Source of the DNA: an uncultured Chloroflexota bacterium | GTDB lineage: Bacteria > Chloroflexota > Anaerolineae > B4-G1 > DUEL01 | Reading direction: 5' to 3' | NCBI GenBank assembly: GCA_937138275.1 | Contig: CAKZOY010000115.1 | Location: 1 to 13,371, forward strand | Length of the DNA: 13,371 bases | Shown: one piece after another, positions 1-7,032 of the stretch | Position numbering within the stretch: the stretch's first letter is position 1 | How the letters are laid out: each line of letters begins with the position of its first letter | Translations under genes and position numbers: made by a program | Notes under the pieces: model-generated | The model's database searches: none | What the model was told of the DNA's origin: nothing | What the model saw: the letters and a program-made list of their open reading frames with translations, nothing else

Positions 1-77
1 GCGCCGCCAAGGCGATAGCCCGTTGGCTTTTGCCCTGCCAGCGGCCTTTTCAAAGGGCACAGCCACCAATTTTTGTT

Positions 78-107
78 TTATAACTTAAAATTTGCCATTG
101 TCAATCT
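78..107 (+). promoter_or_regulatory. 30-bp element shared with the ferredoxin promoter (copy 1)
   Basis: This stretch matches the reverse complement of 13293-13322 at 26 of 30 positions. Both copies start with TTATAA, have an AT-rich middle and end with TGCCATTGTCAAT. The last part holds the small inverted repeat ATTG-T-CAAT, which looks like an operator half-site pair. Each copy points toward the first gene of an operon: tatA starts 95 bases downstream here. Whether it is a regulator site, a promoter or a dispersed repeat is inference. Confidence 0.45.
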
Positions 108-117
108 ATGCCCGCAT

Positions 118-146
118 TTGCCGAATGGTGTTTGCAGTGGTAAAAT
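118..146 (+). promoter_or_regulatory. Probable sigma-70-type promoter of the tat operon
   Basis: TTGCCG at 118-123 and TAAAAT at 141-146 are separated by exactly 17 bases. Transcription would begin near 153, leaving a leader of about 50 bases before tatA. A strong GGAGG ribosome site at 188-192 lies 9 bases before the tatA start. The call rests on pattern only. Confidence 0.5.
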
Positions 147-201
147 ACTACTGAAGCATTTGCAGGTTCAGAATGCAGGAATCCTCCGGAGGTGAAAACC
201 C

Positions 202-381
202 ATGCAATTTATCCGAGGATGGGAATGGCTGATCCTTCTGCTCATCATTCTCCTGCTCTTCGGAGTGGGTCGCCTGGGGAAACTGGGCGCCGATCTGGGG
301 AAAGGCATCCGGAACTTCCGGGAGGCCCTCTCCGGCAAGGGAGACGAGCCTGAGGGGACGAAGGAAGAACCCAAGGCCTGA
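202..381 (+). CDS. tatA: Sec-independent protein translocase TatA
   Basis: A 59-residue protein, the usual small size for TatA. It has a single membrane helix at about residues 9-20 (rich in Leu/Ile), then the hinge FG at residues 20-21, an amphipathic helix at about 22-43 (GRLGKLGADLGKGIRNFREA) and a short charged tail with Asp, Glu and Lys. This is the TatA layout; TatA oligomers form the pore that passes folded twin-arginine substrates through the cytoplasmic membrane. The ATG was chosen because GGAGG sits 9 bases upstream and the membrane helix begins right after it. It is first in a tatA-tatB-tatC operon, 24 bases before tatB. The TatA role, rather than TatE or a second TatB, is supported by its size and its place beside a longer TatB-like protein. 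Confidence 0.93.
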   Translation: MQFIRGWEWLILLLIILLLFGVGRLGKLGADLGKGIRNFREALSGKGDEPEGTKEEPKA

Positions 382-405
382 AACATCGCAACCTGAACAG
401 GCGAA

Positions 406-813
406 ATGGACTTTCTGAACCTCGGATCGGGAGAGGTTTTCTTCCTGATCCTGCTGGCAATCTTGCTGGTGGGTCCGAGACGGGCCGTGGAGTGGATTCA
501 GCAGGCAGGTCGCTTCGCGGCCCGTCTTCAGCAGGAATGGCGCGCCGTCCAGCGAGACGTGATGCAGGAAGTGCAGGCCCTCCAGCAAGAGACGATGCGC
601 GCCGTCCAGCCCACCTTGCAGGATATCGCCCGCCAGGGAGAGAGCCTGCAGCGAGAGACCGTCGGCGGTCTGCAGCCCAGCCTGAGGGAAATCGCCCAGG
701 AGGTCCGAGAAACCCAGGAAACGATTCGCTCCCTCTCTGATCCCTCCCAGGTCGCCCCCGAGATGTCAACGCTTCCGAACACCCTTGAGCCTACCGACGA
801 CTTCGCCGGATGA
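406..813 (+). CDS. tatB: Sec-independent protein translocase TatB-like protein
   Basis: A 135-residue protein with one N-terminal membrane helix at about residues 10-23. The hinge GP at 23-24 is followed by an amphipathic helix (RRAVEWIQQAGRFAARLQ, about 25-42) and a long Gln/Glu-rich helical region to about residue 110. This is the TatB arrangement; with TatC, TatB forms the receptor for twin-arginine signal peptides. The helical region contains a near duplication: residues 59-77 and 81-99 both follow the pattern LQxETxxxxQPxLxxIAxx. A weaker related segment starts at residue 41. The ribosome site is weak. The stop codon overlaps the tatC start (ATGA at 810-813), so the two are probably translationally coupled. 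The TatB name rests on length and on the Gly-Pro hinge; some lineages use such proteins as a second TatA. Confidence 0.85.
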   Translation: MDFLNLGSGEVFFLILLAILLVGPRRAVEWIQQAGRFAARLQQEWRAVQRDVMQEVQALQQETMRAVQPTLQDIARQGESLQRETVGGLQPSLREIAQEVRETQETIRSLSDPSQVAPEMSTLPNTLEPTDDFAG

Positions 814-1523
814 AGAAAAAGGACGCCGAACCCCGCCCTCTTCTGGAACACATTGAAGAACTTCGCCAGCGCCTGTTTCGGGCCCTCATCGCGCTGGCTG
901 TGGCGACGATTGCCAGCAGTTTCCTCGTGAACCGCTTCTTAGAGTGGCTGGCCCGGCCGGTGGGAGGGCTGGAGAAGTTAGAAGCCATTGAGGTCACGGA
1001 AAACCTCGGCGTGTTTATGCAGGTTGCTCTGCTGGGCGGGGTGATCCTGGCGATGCCGGTCATCGTCTATCAACTCTGGCGCTTCATCGGCCCCGGCCTG
1101 CTCCCTCACGAAAAGCGCTACGTCTATCTGCTTGCTCCGGCGGCGACGCTCCTCTTCGTTGCCGGCGCCGCATTTGCCTATTTCGTGATGCTGCCGACGG
1201 CCGTCCCGGCGCTTCTGGGACTTGCCCCCATCCCCACCCGCCCCCGCCCGGCAAACTACATCTCCTTCGTCACCGGTCTGATGTTCTGGGTGGGGGTCAG
1301 TTTTGAAATGCCCCTTCTCATCTTCTTCCTGGCGAAAGTCGGCCTGGTCAGCCCCCGGACGCTCCTGCGCAACTGGCGGGTGGCGGTTTTCCTGATCGCC
1401 CTTCTGGCCGCCTTAGTCACGCCCACCGGCGACCCCATCAACATGGCCCTGGTGATGGCCCCCCTGACCGTCCTCTACGGCCTGAGCATCCTGCTGGCGC
1501 GCATTGCCTACCGGGAGGATTAA
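810..1523 (+). CDS. tatC: Sec-independent protein translocase TatC
   Basis: A 237-residue integral membrane protein with about six predicted helices (roughly 22-40, 72-92, 108-128, 150-175, 190-205 and 210-230). Family hallmarks are visible: the N-terminal cytoplasmic motif HIEELRQRL at 14-22; FIGPGLLPHEKR at 92-103 in the first cytoplasmic loop, with Glu101 in the signal-peptide-contact region; Phe165-Glu166 (SFEMPL) in the middle of helix four; and TPTGDP at 204-209, matching the TPPD-type loop before the last helix. TatC binds the twin-arginine motif of exported proteins. The start overlaps the tatB stop by four bases and no separate ribosome site is needed. It is the last tat gene, with 99 bases to the next gene. 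Confidence 0.96.
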   Translation: MKKKDAEPRPLLEHIEELRQRLFRALIALAVATIASSFLVNRFLEWLARPVGGLEKLEAIEVTENLGVFMQVALLGGVILAMPVIVYQLWRFIGPGLLPHEKRYVYLLAPAATLLFVAGAAFAYFVMLPTAVPALLGLAPIPTRPRPANYISFVTGLMFWVGVSFEMPLLIFFLAKVGLVSPRTLLRNWRVAVFLIALLAALVTPTGDPINMALVMAPLTVLYGLSILLARIAYRED

Positions 1524-1528
1524 CCCGC

Positions 1529-1578
1529 TTGCGTTCCGCCGGAATTGGGATATATTATCCCCAGACCGGTAAACCGGT
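1529..1578 (+). promoter_or_regulatory. Probable promoter and operator-like repeats before the SCP2 gene
   Basis: TTGCGT at 1529-1534 and TATATT at 1551-1556 are 16 bases apart and make a reasonable sigma-70 promoter. The -10 region lies in a small palindrome, GGGATA-TAT-TATCCC (1547-1561). Just after it come two copies of the self-complementary hexamer ACCGGT at 1565-1570 and 1573-1578, near the expected transcription start. This is where a repressor would sit. The operator reading is inference. Confidence 0.42.
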
Positions 1579-1622
1579 GTGCGACAGTAACCCCATCCTT
1601 TTCCCAGCAAGGAGGAAACCCA

Positions 1623-2033
1623 ATGGCCTTCAAATTCCCTTCGGACGAATGGATCAAAGAACTCTCCCGCCAACTGAACGCCAGCGAGGCCTACGAGAAG
1701 TCGGCCAAAGACTGGGAGGGCGACTTCATTTTCATCATAGAGCCGGACGAGGCGTATCCCCAGACCGCCTACCTGTTCCTGGGACTCTATCACGGCAAGA
1801 GCACCGACGCGGCGATGATCAGCAGCCCCACGGAACGGGAGGCGGAGTTCACCATCAGCGCGCCCTTCTCCATCTGGCGGCAGGTCATTGAGGGGAAACT
1901 GGACCCCATCCAGGGGATGATGACCCGCAAGATGAAGGTTCAGGGCAACATGATGAAAATCATGCGCTACCCCAAGGCCGCCAAAGAGATTGTCTCCTGC
2001 TGCGCGCTGGTGCCGACGGAGTGGCCATCATAG
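1623..2033 (+). CDS. SCP2 sterol-binding-domain protein
   Basis: A 136-residue soluble protein consisting of essentially one SCP2-like domain. The recognisable part runs from about residue 65 to 130: an acidic or polar strand, then AEFTISAPFSIWRQVIEGKLDP (a family-type W...G.LDP segment), then GMMTRKMKVQGNMMKIMRYPKA, which matches the typical K-x-x-G-x-hydrophobic end of the domain. SCP2 proteins bind lipids or other hydrophobic ligands in the cytoplasm; the ligand here is unknown. The ATG was chosen because AAGGAGG (1609-1615) lies 7 bases upstream; an earlier in-frame start lacks a ribosome site. The TAG stop lies inside the ribosome site of the next gene, so the two are probably co-transcribed. 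Two Cys (CC) near the C-terminus have no obvious role. Confidence 0.8.
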   Translation: MAFKFPSDEWIKELSRQLNASEAYEKSAKDWEGDFIFIIEPDEAYPQTAYLFLGLYHGKSTDAAMISSPTEREAEFTISAPFSIWRQVIEGKLDPIQGMMTRKMKVQGNMMKIMRYPKAAKEIVSCCALVPTEWPS

Positions 2034-2042
2034 GAGGTGCCC

Positions 2043-3368
2043 ATGGCTGTCATCCGACCGTTTCGGGGCATTCGCTACAATTCGGAGAAAATCGGCGACC
2101 TCTCCACTGTCGTCACCCAGCCCTACGACCGCATCCACGACCCGGAGCAGGCCCGCTACTACGGACTGAACCCCTACAACTTCGTCCGCATCATCCTGGG
2201 GAAACGCACCCCCTACGATACGGACACGGACAACGTATACACCCGCGCCCGTTGCTACGGCCAGACCTGGCTGGCGGAGGGGATTCTGGTGCGGGATGAG
2301 CGCCCATCCCTTTACGCCCTGGAGCAGGTTTTCACCACACCCGACGGCCGAACCTATACCCGTCGGGGGCTGGCGGCCGCTCTCCAGCTGACTCCTTTTG
2401 AGGAAGGGGTCATTCTCCCCCACGAGCGCACCCTCAGCGGCCCCAAGGTAGACCGTCTGAACCTGACCCGCGCCACCGCCTTCGCCTGGGAGCCCGTCTT
2501 CATCCTCTACCCGGACGAGGGCAATCGGGTCAAGGGCATCCTGCAGCCCTACCTGGAGGCCCGTCCCCCGCAGGTGGCCCACGAACGGGTCATTGAGACG
2601 GCGGTGGAAAACCGGTTCTGGGCTGTGGACGACCCTGCCATCATCGGGGCGGTGGTGGAAGAGATGGCCCCCAAGCGTAACCTCATCATCGCCGATGGTC
2701 ACCACCGCTACGAGACGATGCTGAACTACCGCGAGGAGATGCGCCAGCAGCACCCCGATGCCCTCGCCAATGCCGCCTTCAACTTCACCCTGGTCACCCT
2801 GGTCAGCATGAGCGATCCGGGACTGGTCATCCTCCCCACTCATCGGCTGGTCCACTCCTACGGGCGGATGCAGGGCGCGGAGGCGCGGGAGCGAGCGAAG
2901 GAGTACTTTGAGGTGACGCCGGTAGCGGACCGGGCGGTGATGGAGGCAATGGTGCGGGCGGCGGAACCTCTTCGCCCGCGCTTCGGCTTCTACGACGGGT
3001 CCTACGCCGTGCTGACGCTGCGCGATCCGGCGATTATGGAACGCGTCCTCCCCGACCGCGCCCCCGATTGGCGGCTGCTGGATGTGGTCGTCCTGCACGA
3101 ACTGTTCATTGAGCGGGTGCTGGGGATAGACAAAGGGGCGGTGGAGCGGAAAGAGAACCTGGACTACCTGCGCGACCCCAACCCCGGCTACGCGGCGGTG
3201 GATCAGGGTCAGGCGCAGTTCCTCCTGGTGATGAACCCGACGCGGATGGAGCAGGTGCGCGCCTGCACGGCGGCGGGAGAGAAGATGCCGCAGAAGTCCA
3301 CCGACTTCTACCCCAAGGTCATCAGCGGGCTGGTGATGATGCCCATTGGGGCGGACGAGCGACTGTAA
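2043..3368 (+). CDS. DUF1015 family protein
   Basis: A 441-residue soluble protein of the DUF1015 family (function not established), of usual length. Hallmarks are the N-terminal RPFRGIRY at 5-12, TQPYDRI at 25-31 and NPYNFVRI at 43-50. Further along are LPHERT at 125-130 and the family signature ADGHHRYET at 217-225, whose Asp, two His, Arg and Tyr look like a catalytic or ligand-binding set. No signal peptide or membrane segment is seen. ATG at 2043 was chosen because AGGAGG at 2032-2037 is 5 bases upstream; an in-frame GTG at 2037 overlaps that site and is unlikely. It follows the SCP2 gene by 9 bases and is followed by a strong terminator, so these two genes form the end of a transcription unit. 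Confidence 0.88.
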   Translation: MAVIRPFRGIRYNSEKIGDLSTVVTQPYDRIHDPEQARYYGLNPYNFVRIILGKRTPYDTDTDNVYTRARCYGQTWLAEGILVRDERPSLYALEQVFTTPDGRTYTRRGLAAALQLTPFEEGVILPHERTLSGPKVDRLNLTRATAFAWEPVFILYPDEGNRVKGILQPYLEARPPQVAHERVIETAVENRFWAVDDPAIIGAVVEEMAPKRNLIIADGHHRYETMLNYREEMRQQHPDALANAAFNFTLVTLVSMSDPGLVILPTHRLVHSYGRMQGAEARERAKEYFEVTPVADRAVMEAMVRAAEPLRPRFGFYDGSYAVLTLRDPAIMERVLPDRAPDWRLLDVVVLHELFIERVLGIDKGAVERKENLDYLRDPNPGYAAVDQGQAQFLLVMNPTRMEQVRACTAAGEKMPQKSTDFYPKVISGLVMMPIGADERL

Positions 3369-3373
3369 GGCGC

Positions 3374-3410
3374 AGTTGACGGTCACCTTCAGGGTGACCG
3401 TCAACTTTTT
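3374..3410 (+). terminator. Rho-independent terminator after the DUF1015 gene
   Basis: A 14-bp perfect stem (AGTTGACGGTCACC at 3374-3387 pairing with 3393-3406) with a 5-base loop is followed by a T run on the + strand. It starts 5 bases after the DUF1015 stop. The - strand gene ending at 3414 converges here; on that strand there is no T run after the stem, so termination in that direction would be weaker. Confidence 0.9.
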
Positions 3411-3413
3411 CCC

Positions 3414-5078
3414 TCACCGCCGTCCGGAGCGAAGGATGGAGATAACCAGCCAGAGCCCCAGCAGGGCTGCCAGGGCAAAGCCGAAGATGACCAGCGCGGT
3501 GACGAACCCGCCCCGCTCGGCCAGATGAAAGGCCGGCACCAGCAGCGCCAGCCCCACGATCAGCGCCGCCAGCAACAGACTGAGAGAAAGCCGGTTCGCC
3601 AGCCGGTCCAGGTAGACCAGCGCCCGGTCCAGCCCCTGATGCCGCAGGGCGACTTCTAACTCTCCCCGTTCGGCGCGGGCCAGCAATTGCATTCCCGTGC
3701 GGGGGAGCATCTCCATCAACTGGACCCAGTCCCCCATCCCGCGCAGTACCGATGGCCCCCAGGCTCGCGGAGAAGCCATCTCCCGCATGAACTTTCGCAC
3801 GTACGGCCGGGAGACGGTGAATATATCAAAATCGGGCGCCAGTTTCAGCCCTACTCCCTCCATCATCCCCAGCGTCTTACCCAGCAGCCAGAGGTCGGAG
3901 GGCACCCGCAGGCGGTGACGAAAGGCAAGGGGCATCGCTTCCTCTACGATCTCCCGCGCGCGGATGGCCTTGAGCGGCAGCCCCTGGTACTTGCGCAGCA
4001 GCCGCCCGATATCTCGCTGCAGTCCCACCCGGTCCACCGCCCCCCCGACGATCCCCATACGGATGAACTGGTCCACGATGGCCTCCTCGTCCAGTTGAAC
4101 GGTGGCAACATAGAGGCGGATCAGGTCAGCGCGCAGGCGGTGGCTCAGATACCCCACCATCCCGAAATCCATCGCCCCGATCACTTCTCCGGGCATGATG
4201 ACAAAATTGCCGGGATGGGGGTCGGCGTGGAAGAAGCCGTCCTCCAGCACCTCCTTGATAATCATTCGCGCCGCGTGCAGGCCGATGCGATGCCGGTCGT
4301 ACCCGGCCGCGTCCAGGGCGGCGATATCGTCTATCTTGATCCCGCGGATGCGTTCCAGCACCAGCACGCGGCGGGTGGTGTATTCCCAGTAGACTCTGGG
4401 GATGTAGAGATAGGGCTCGTCGGCGAAGTTCTCCCGGAAGCGGTCGGCGTTGTGTCCTTCGCGGTAGAAATCCAGTTCCGCCCGCAGGGTGGCGGTGAAT
4501 TCCTCCACAATGCCCGGCAGGTCGTATATCTCTCCCAGCGGGGTGCGCTCCTGGAGGAGACGGGCCCCGTCGGCCAGGATGTCCAGGTCCACGCTGATGA
4601 CGGCCTCCACGTTGGGGCGCTGGACCTTGACCACGACCTCGGGGCCATCCGGGAGGGTGGCGGCATGGACCTGGGCCAGCGACGCCGCCGCCAGGGGTTC
4701 GGGGTCAAACGTGGCGAAGACCTCCTCCATCGGCGCGCCCAGTTCGGCCTCCAGTTGGGCCCGCACGGGTTCCCACGGGGCCGGGGGGACGGTATCCTGG
4801 AGTTTCGCCAGTTCGGCGATATAGGGCGGTGGGAGGAGGTCCGGGCGGGTGCTCAGCACCTGTCCCAACTTCACGAAAGTGGGCCCCAGTTCTTCCAGGG
4901 CCATCCGCAGGCGCTGGGGAGTGCCGGTGATGACCCGGCGGCGAAGGAGGCGGGAGGAAATCGGGGGGACTGCTCCCAGAAGGTCCACCAGTTCGCCGAA
5001 GCCGTGGCGCACCAGGATTTGGGCGATCTGCTGGAAGCGGCGCAGGTGGCGCACGCCCCGAATCGGTAGGAGCGTCAT
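3414..5078 (-). CDS. ABC1/UbiB family atypical protein kinase-like protein
   Basis: A 554-residue protein of the ABC1/ADCK/UbiB family, of usual bacterial length. The family motifs appear in order: KxGQ (K70, G72, Q73, in KLGQVLSTRPDLLPP); the Ala-rich nucleotide loop AAASLAQVHAA (130-140); the ATP-contacting Lys in VVVKVQRP (K151); ELDFYREGHN (201-210); the catalytic loop HADPHPGN (284-291, D286 and N291); and the metal-binding DFG (304-306). Two hydrophobic helices at about 497-515 and 525-548 anchor the C-terminus in the membrane. Members support ubiquinone or other isoprenoid-lipid metabolism, usually as ATPases; no quinone genes are adjacent, so the lipid is unknown. The start is supported by GGAG about 6 bases upstream. 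It converges on the DUF1015 gene and is probably monocistronic. Confidence 0.93.
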   Translation of the reverse strand: MTLLPIRGVRHLRRFQQIAQILVRHGFGELVDLLGAVPPISSRLLRRRVITGTPQRLRMALEELGPTFVKLGQVLSTRPDLLPPPYIAELAKLQDTVPPAPWEPVRAQLEAELGAPMEEVFATFDPEPLAAASLAQVHAATLPDGPEVVVKVQRPNVEAVISVDLDILADGARLLQERTPLGEIYDLPGIVEEFTATLRAELDFYREGHNADRFRENFADEPYLYIPRVYWEYTTRRVLVLERIRGIKIDDIAALDAAGYDRHRIGLHAARMIIKEVLEDGFFHADPHPGNFVIMPGEVIGAMDFGMVGYLSHRLRADLIRLYVATVQLDEEAIVDQFIRMGIVGGAVDRVGLQRDIGRLLRKYQGLPLKAIRAREIVEEAMPLAFRHRLRVPSDLWLLGKTLGMMEGVGLKLAPDFDIFTVSRPYVRKFMREMASPRAWGPSVLRGMGDWVQLMEMLPRTGMQLLARAERGELEVALRHQGLDRALVYLDRLANRLSLSLLLAALIVGLALLVPAFHLAERGGFVTALVIFGFALAALLGLWLVISILRSGRR

Positions 5079-5117
5079 AATTCTCCGCAGAGGTGCTGGC
5101 GACGAATCTCAGGAATT

Positions 5118-5137
5118 CCAGAAATTGTGATTTCTGG
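5118..5137. other. Short palindrome upstream of the ABC1 gene
   Basis: CCAGAAAT and ATTTCTGG form a perfect 8-bp inverted repeat around TGTG, 40 bases upstream of the ABC1 kinase start. It could be an operator or a leader hairpin. I could not find a convincing promoter beside it. Confidence 0.35.
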
Positions 5138-5158
5138 GTGAGCCAGGGGGTTTTGAAC

Positions 5159-5392
5159 CTTGAGAAATGAATCGGGTAATGTGGCCCCCCTGAATTTGAC
5201 GATTCCGGCGCTATATGTGCGCCCCTCCCCCCTGCCCCCCCGTTGAGGGCGGATTTTGTAAAGGTTTTGGCGCTGGCGGCCGAAGGCCGCCAGCGCCAAA
5301 ACCCATAATTTTTTCTCCCCCTTCTCCCCCGCTTGCGGGGGAGAAGGAGGCCGGGGGGATGAGGGGGTGCTAATATCCGCTAATTTTTCAAG
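5159..5392 (+). repeat. MITE-like element, copy A
   Basis: A 234-bp non-coding element with imperfect terminal inverted repeats: CTTGAGAAATGA at 5159-5170 and the complement of CTTGAAAAATTA at 5381-5392 (10 of 12 match). Inside are the 41-bp GAA palindrome (5263-5303) and a 12-bp G/C hairpin (5321-5346). Copy B at 7033-7310 is the same sequence in the opposite orientation, nearly identical over GCGGATATTAGC through GGCGCTGG and again at the GACGATTCCGGCGCTATA end. It fills most of the gene-free stretch 5079-5536. The remaining 5393-5536 is GC-rich, with short G and C runs but no gene or clear terminator. No transposase is present, so mobilisation would need one elsewhere. Confidence 0.75.
5263..5303. 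repeat. 41-bp palindrome with GAA centre (perfect copy)
   Basis: Two perfectly complementary 19-base arms (GGTTTTGGCGCTGGCGGCC and its complement) surround GAA. It lies inside MITE copy A, and the same structure is repeated at 7110-7150 in copy B. Looser relatives occur at 6825-6865 and 11574-11614. It has no T run, so it is not a standard terminator. Confidence 0.85.
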
Positions 5393-5536
5393 TTGCAACA
5401 CCCTCTTATGCAGGGGAGGGTGGAGAAGCGGTTTTTTGGGGGAGCGGCTCCACTACCCCCACGAACCCCACTTCTCACCGGCGCGCTGCTCCCCCGAAGC
5501 GGTTTGCCGCACAGACGAATTCGCAGCGCAGGTTTG

Positions 5537-6412
5537 CTATCGCTGGCCCAGGAGTTCTCTCAGGCGGGGGAGGGCCGCGCGCATGGCCTCTTCCCCCGCG
5601 GCGATCACCTCTGCCGCCCGGCCCAGGCCGGTGAGGACGGTGACCCCGGTTGGGATGGCGGGCCGGATGAGCAGTTCGGGGCGGGCCTCCTCTATACTGC
5701 GCCGGTTGACATCCCGCATCATCACCACCAGCGAGCGCCAGAGGACATCGGCCATTTCGGCCAGACTCTCCGGGATGAAGGGGCGGCGCCGGAGTTCTTC
5801 CATCAGCGAAGAGACCGATATATCGTCGGTGGAGATGTCCACGGCGACGACCCGCTCTGTCCCCATCCGGCGCGCCACGTCGGCGGGGAGGTTATCCAGA
5901 AGCCCGCCGTCCACCAGCAGTTGCCCGTCCCGTTCCAGCGGGCTGATGAGGCCGGGGAGGGCCGTCGTTGCCCGCACAGCATCCACCACCCGCCCCTCGT
6001 TCAGGACCACCTTCTGACCGGTGACCAGGTCTACGGCCACGACGGCCAGCGGGATGCGCAACTGGTCAAACGTGATGTCTCCCAGCAGGGATTCCAGGTA
6101 TTCGGTCACTTTCTGGGCGGAGAGGAGGCCGCGGAAAGGGAGCGAGCGGTTCAGAAGCGGGAGCAGGCGGCGGGGGGAGGCCATCCGCAGGGCTTCTTCC
6201 TCTATCTGCTGGGGGGAGAGGCCGGCCGCGTAGAGGGCGCCGATGAGGCCACCGGCGCTGGTGCCGGTGATGACGTGGATGGGGATTTCGGCCTCGGTCA
6301 GGACTTTCAGGACGCCGATGTGGGCCAGGCCGCGCACCCCGCCCCCGCTGAGCGCCAGGCCCAGGCGCGGCGGCTTTTTTCGCAAAAACGGGAAAAGTTG
6401 TGCCAGTTTCAA
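5537..6412 (-). CDS. Patatin-like phospholipase family protein
   Basis: A 291-residue patatin-type serine lipase or esterase. Visible motifs are the oxyanion loop SGGGVRG (22-28), the nucleophile elbow GTSAG (50-54, Ser52) and the catalytic Asp in DGG (168-170, D168), giving the Ser-Asp dyad of the family. It lacks a signal peptide and is probably cytoplasmic or membrane-peripheral. It resembles the RssA/YlbK-like bacterial group, which hydrolyses acyl esters or phospholipids; the true substrate is unknown. The only start upstream of the oxyanion loop is TTG at 6410-6412, directly after the TAG stop of the upstream gene. That TAG is in the same frame, so the protein cannot extend further unless TAG is read through. 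A GAGGA-type ribosome site lies at the end of the upstream gene. Confidence 0.9.
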   Translation of the reverse strand: MKLAQLFPFLRKKPPRLGLALSGGGVRGLAHIGVLKVLTEAEIPIHVITGTSAGGLIGALYAAGLSPQQIEEEALRMASPRRLLPLLNRSLPFRGLLSAQKVTEYLESLLGDITFDQLRIPLAVVAVDLVTGQKVVLNEGRVVDAVRATTALPGLISPLERDGQLLVDGGLLDNLPADVARRMGTERVVAVDISTDDISVSSLMEELRRRPFIPESLAEMADVLWRSLVVMMRDVNRRSIEEARPELLIRPAIPTGVTVLTGLGRAAEVIAAGEEAMRAALPRLRELLGQR

Positions 6413-6739
6413 CTATTCCTCGGCCTCTTTGCGCCGCCCGCGCGGCCGGGAGAGTTCCTCCACCCGGGCGGTCAGTTCGTCCACCTTTTGTTTGAGTTCC
6501 TCCACGTCCTGGCGGGAAGGGGGGGCCCAGCGTTCTATTTCCTGCCGCACCATCTTGCGCAGTGCTTCCCGCTCTTCCTCTCCCCGGGCGATGATTTTCT
6601 CCACCACCTTCGGGGCTTCCTCGGCGCGGATTTCGCCCTCTTCCACCATCTTATCCACAAACTGGACGACCTTCTCGCGGGTGACGGTCAGCAATCCCAG
6701 GCCGAACAACAGACTTCGTTCTAAGAACCGTGTGACCAT
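6413..6739 (-). CDS. Phasin-like (PHA synthesis regulator type) coiled-coil protein
   Basis: A 108-residue, highly charged helical protein. An N-terminal hydrophobic stretch (residues 5-20) is followed by TREKVVQFVDKMVEEGEI and then heptad-like helices with many Glu, Lys and Arg. The last, at about 77-96, is DVEELKQKVDELTARVEEL, a clear coiled coil. This is the pattern of small phasin-like proteins annotated as polyhydroxyalkanoate synthesis regulators, many of which occur in bacteria without PHA; binding to a lipid or granule surface is possible. The start is secure: AAAGGAGGTGA (complement of 6743-6753) is a near-perfect ribosome site. The gene ends in TAG and the patatin gene follows in the same frame with no spacer, suggesting coupled expression and a functional partnership. 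Confidence 0.72.
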   Translation of the reverse strand: MVTRFLERSLLFGLGLLTVTREKVVQFVDKMVEEGEIRAEEAPKVVEKIIARGEEEREALRKMVRQEIERWAPPSRQDVEELKQKVDELTARVEELSRPRGRRKEAEE

Positions 6740-6760
6740 CGTTCACCTCCTTTCATTCAG

Positions 6761-6788
6761 ATTGTACCGCAATTGAGCCAGCCCGCAA
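6761..6788 (-). promoter_or_regulatory. Probable promoter of the phasin-patatin unit
   Basis: On the - strand, TTGCGG (6783-6788) and TACAAT (6761-6766) are 16 bases apart. The expected start of transcription is near 6754, giving a leader of about 15 bases that is almost entirely the AAAGGAGGTGA ribosome site. Confidence 0.5.
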
Positions 6789-6824
6789 CTTTTCTTTCCT
6801 GAGGTTCGGACATGGTAGGGAACG

Positions 6825-6865
6825 GGTTTCAGGGCAGGCGGCCGAAGGCCACCGGCGCTAAAACC
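6825..6865. repeat. 41-bp GAA palindrome, degenerate copy
   Basis: The arms at 6825-6843 and 6847-6865 pair at 15 of 19 positions around GAA, with the same GGTTT start and AAACC end as the perfect copy at 5263-5303. It lies just upstream of the phasin-patatin promoter. Bases 6866-7032 that follow show no gene; the open frames there read through repeat sequence. Confidence 0.6.
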
Positions 6866-7032
6866 CTAACAAAAATCCCCCTCTCTGTGCGGCGTCGCCA
6901 CACGGGCAGGGGCTCATATGGGCAGGTTTTTTGGGCAGCCCTTCTCGCCCCGCCCGGCAGGGCTAATGATGAGAAAAAGGGCGCTTTTGTAAATGGACAA
7001 ATTATTCCAGCAATACCAGGAATCACCTGTTG

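Noticed and set aside
2028..3404. Open frame of about 458 codons on the - strand across the DUF1015 gene
   Set aside because: It is antisense to a gene with clear family motifs and a ribosome site. Its translation is His/Val/Gly-rich without recognisable domains, as expected for a GC-rich shadow frame.
3687..5069. Open frame of about 460 codons on the + strand opposite the ABC1 kinase gene
   Set aside because: The - strand carries all ABC1 motifs in order; the + strand frame has low-complexity His/Gln/Gly composition and no ribosome site.
5393..6724. Open frame of about 443 codons on the + strand across the patatin and phasin-like genes
   Set aside because: It is a shadow of two - strand genes; the composition is atypical and it starts in repeat-rich DNA.
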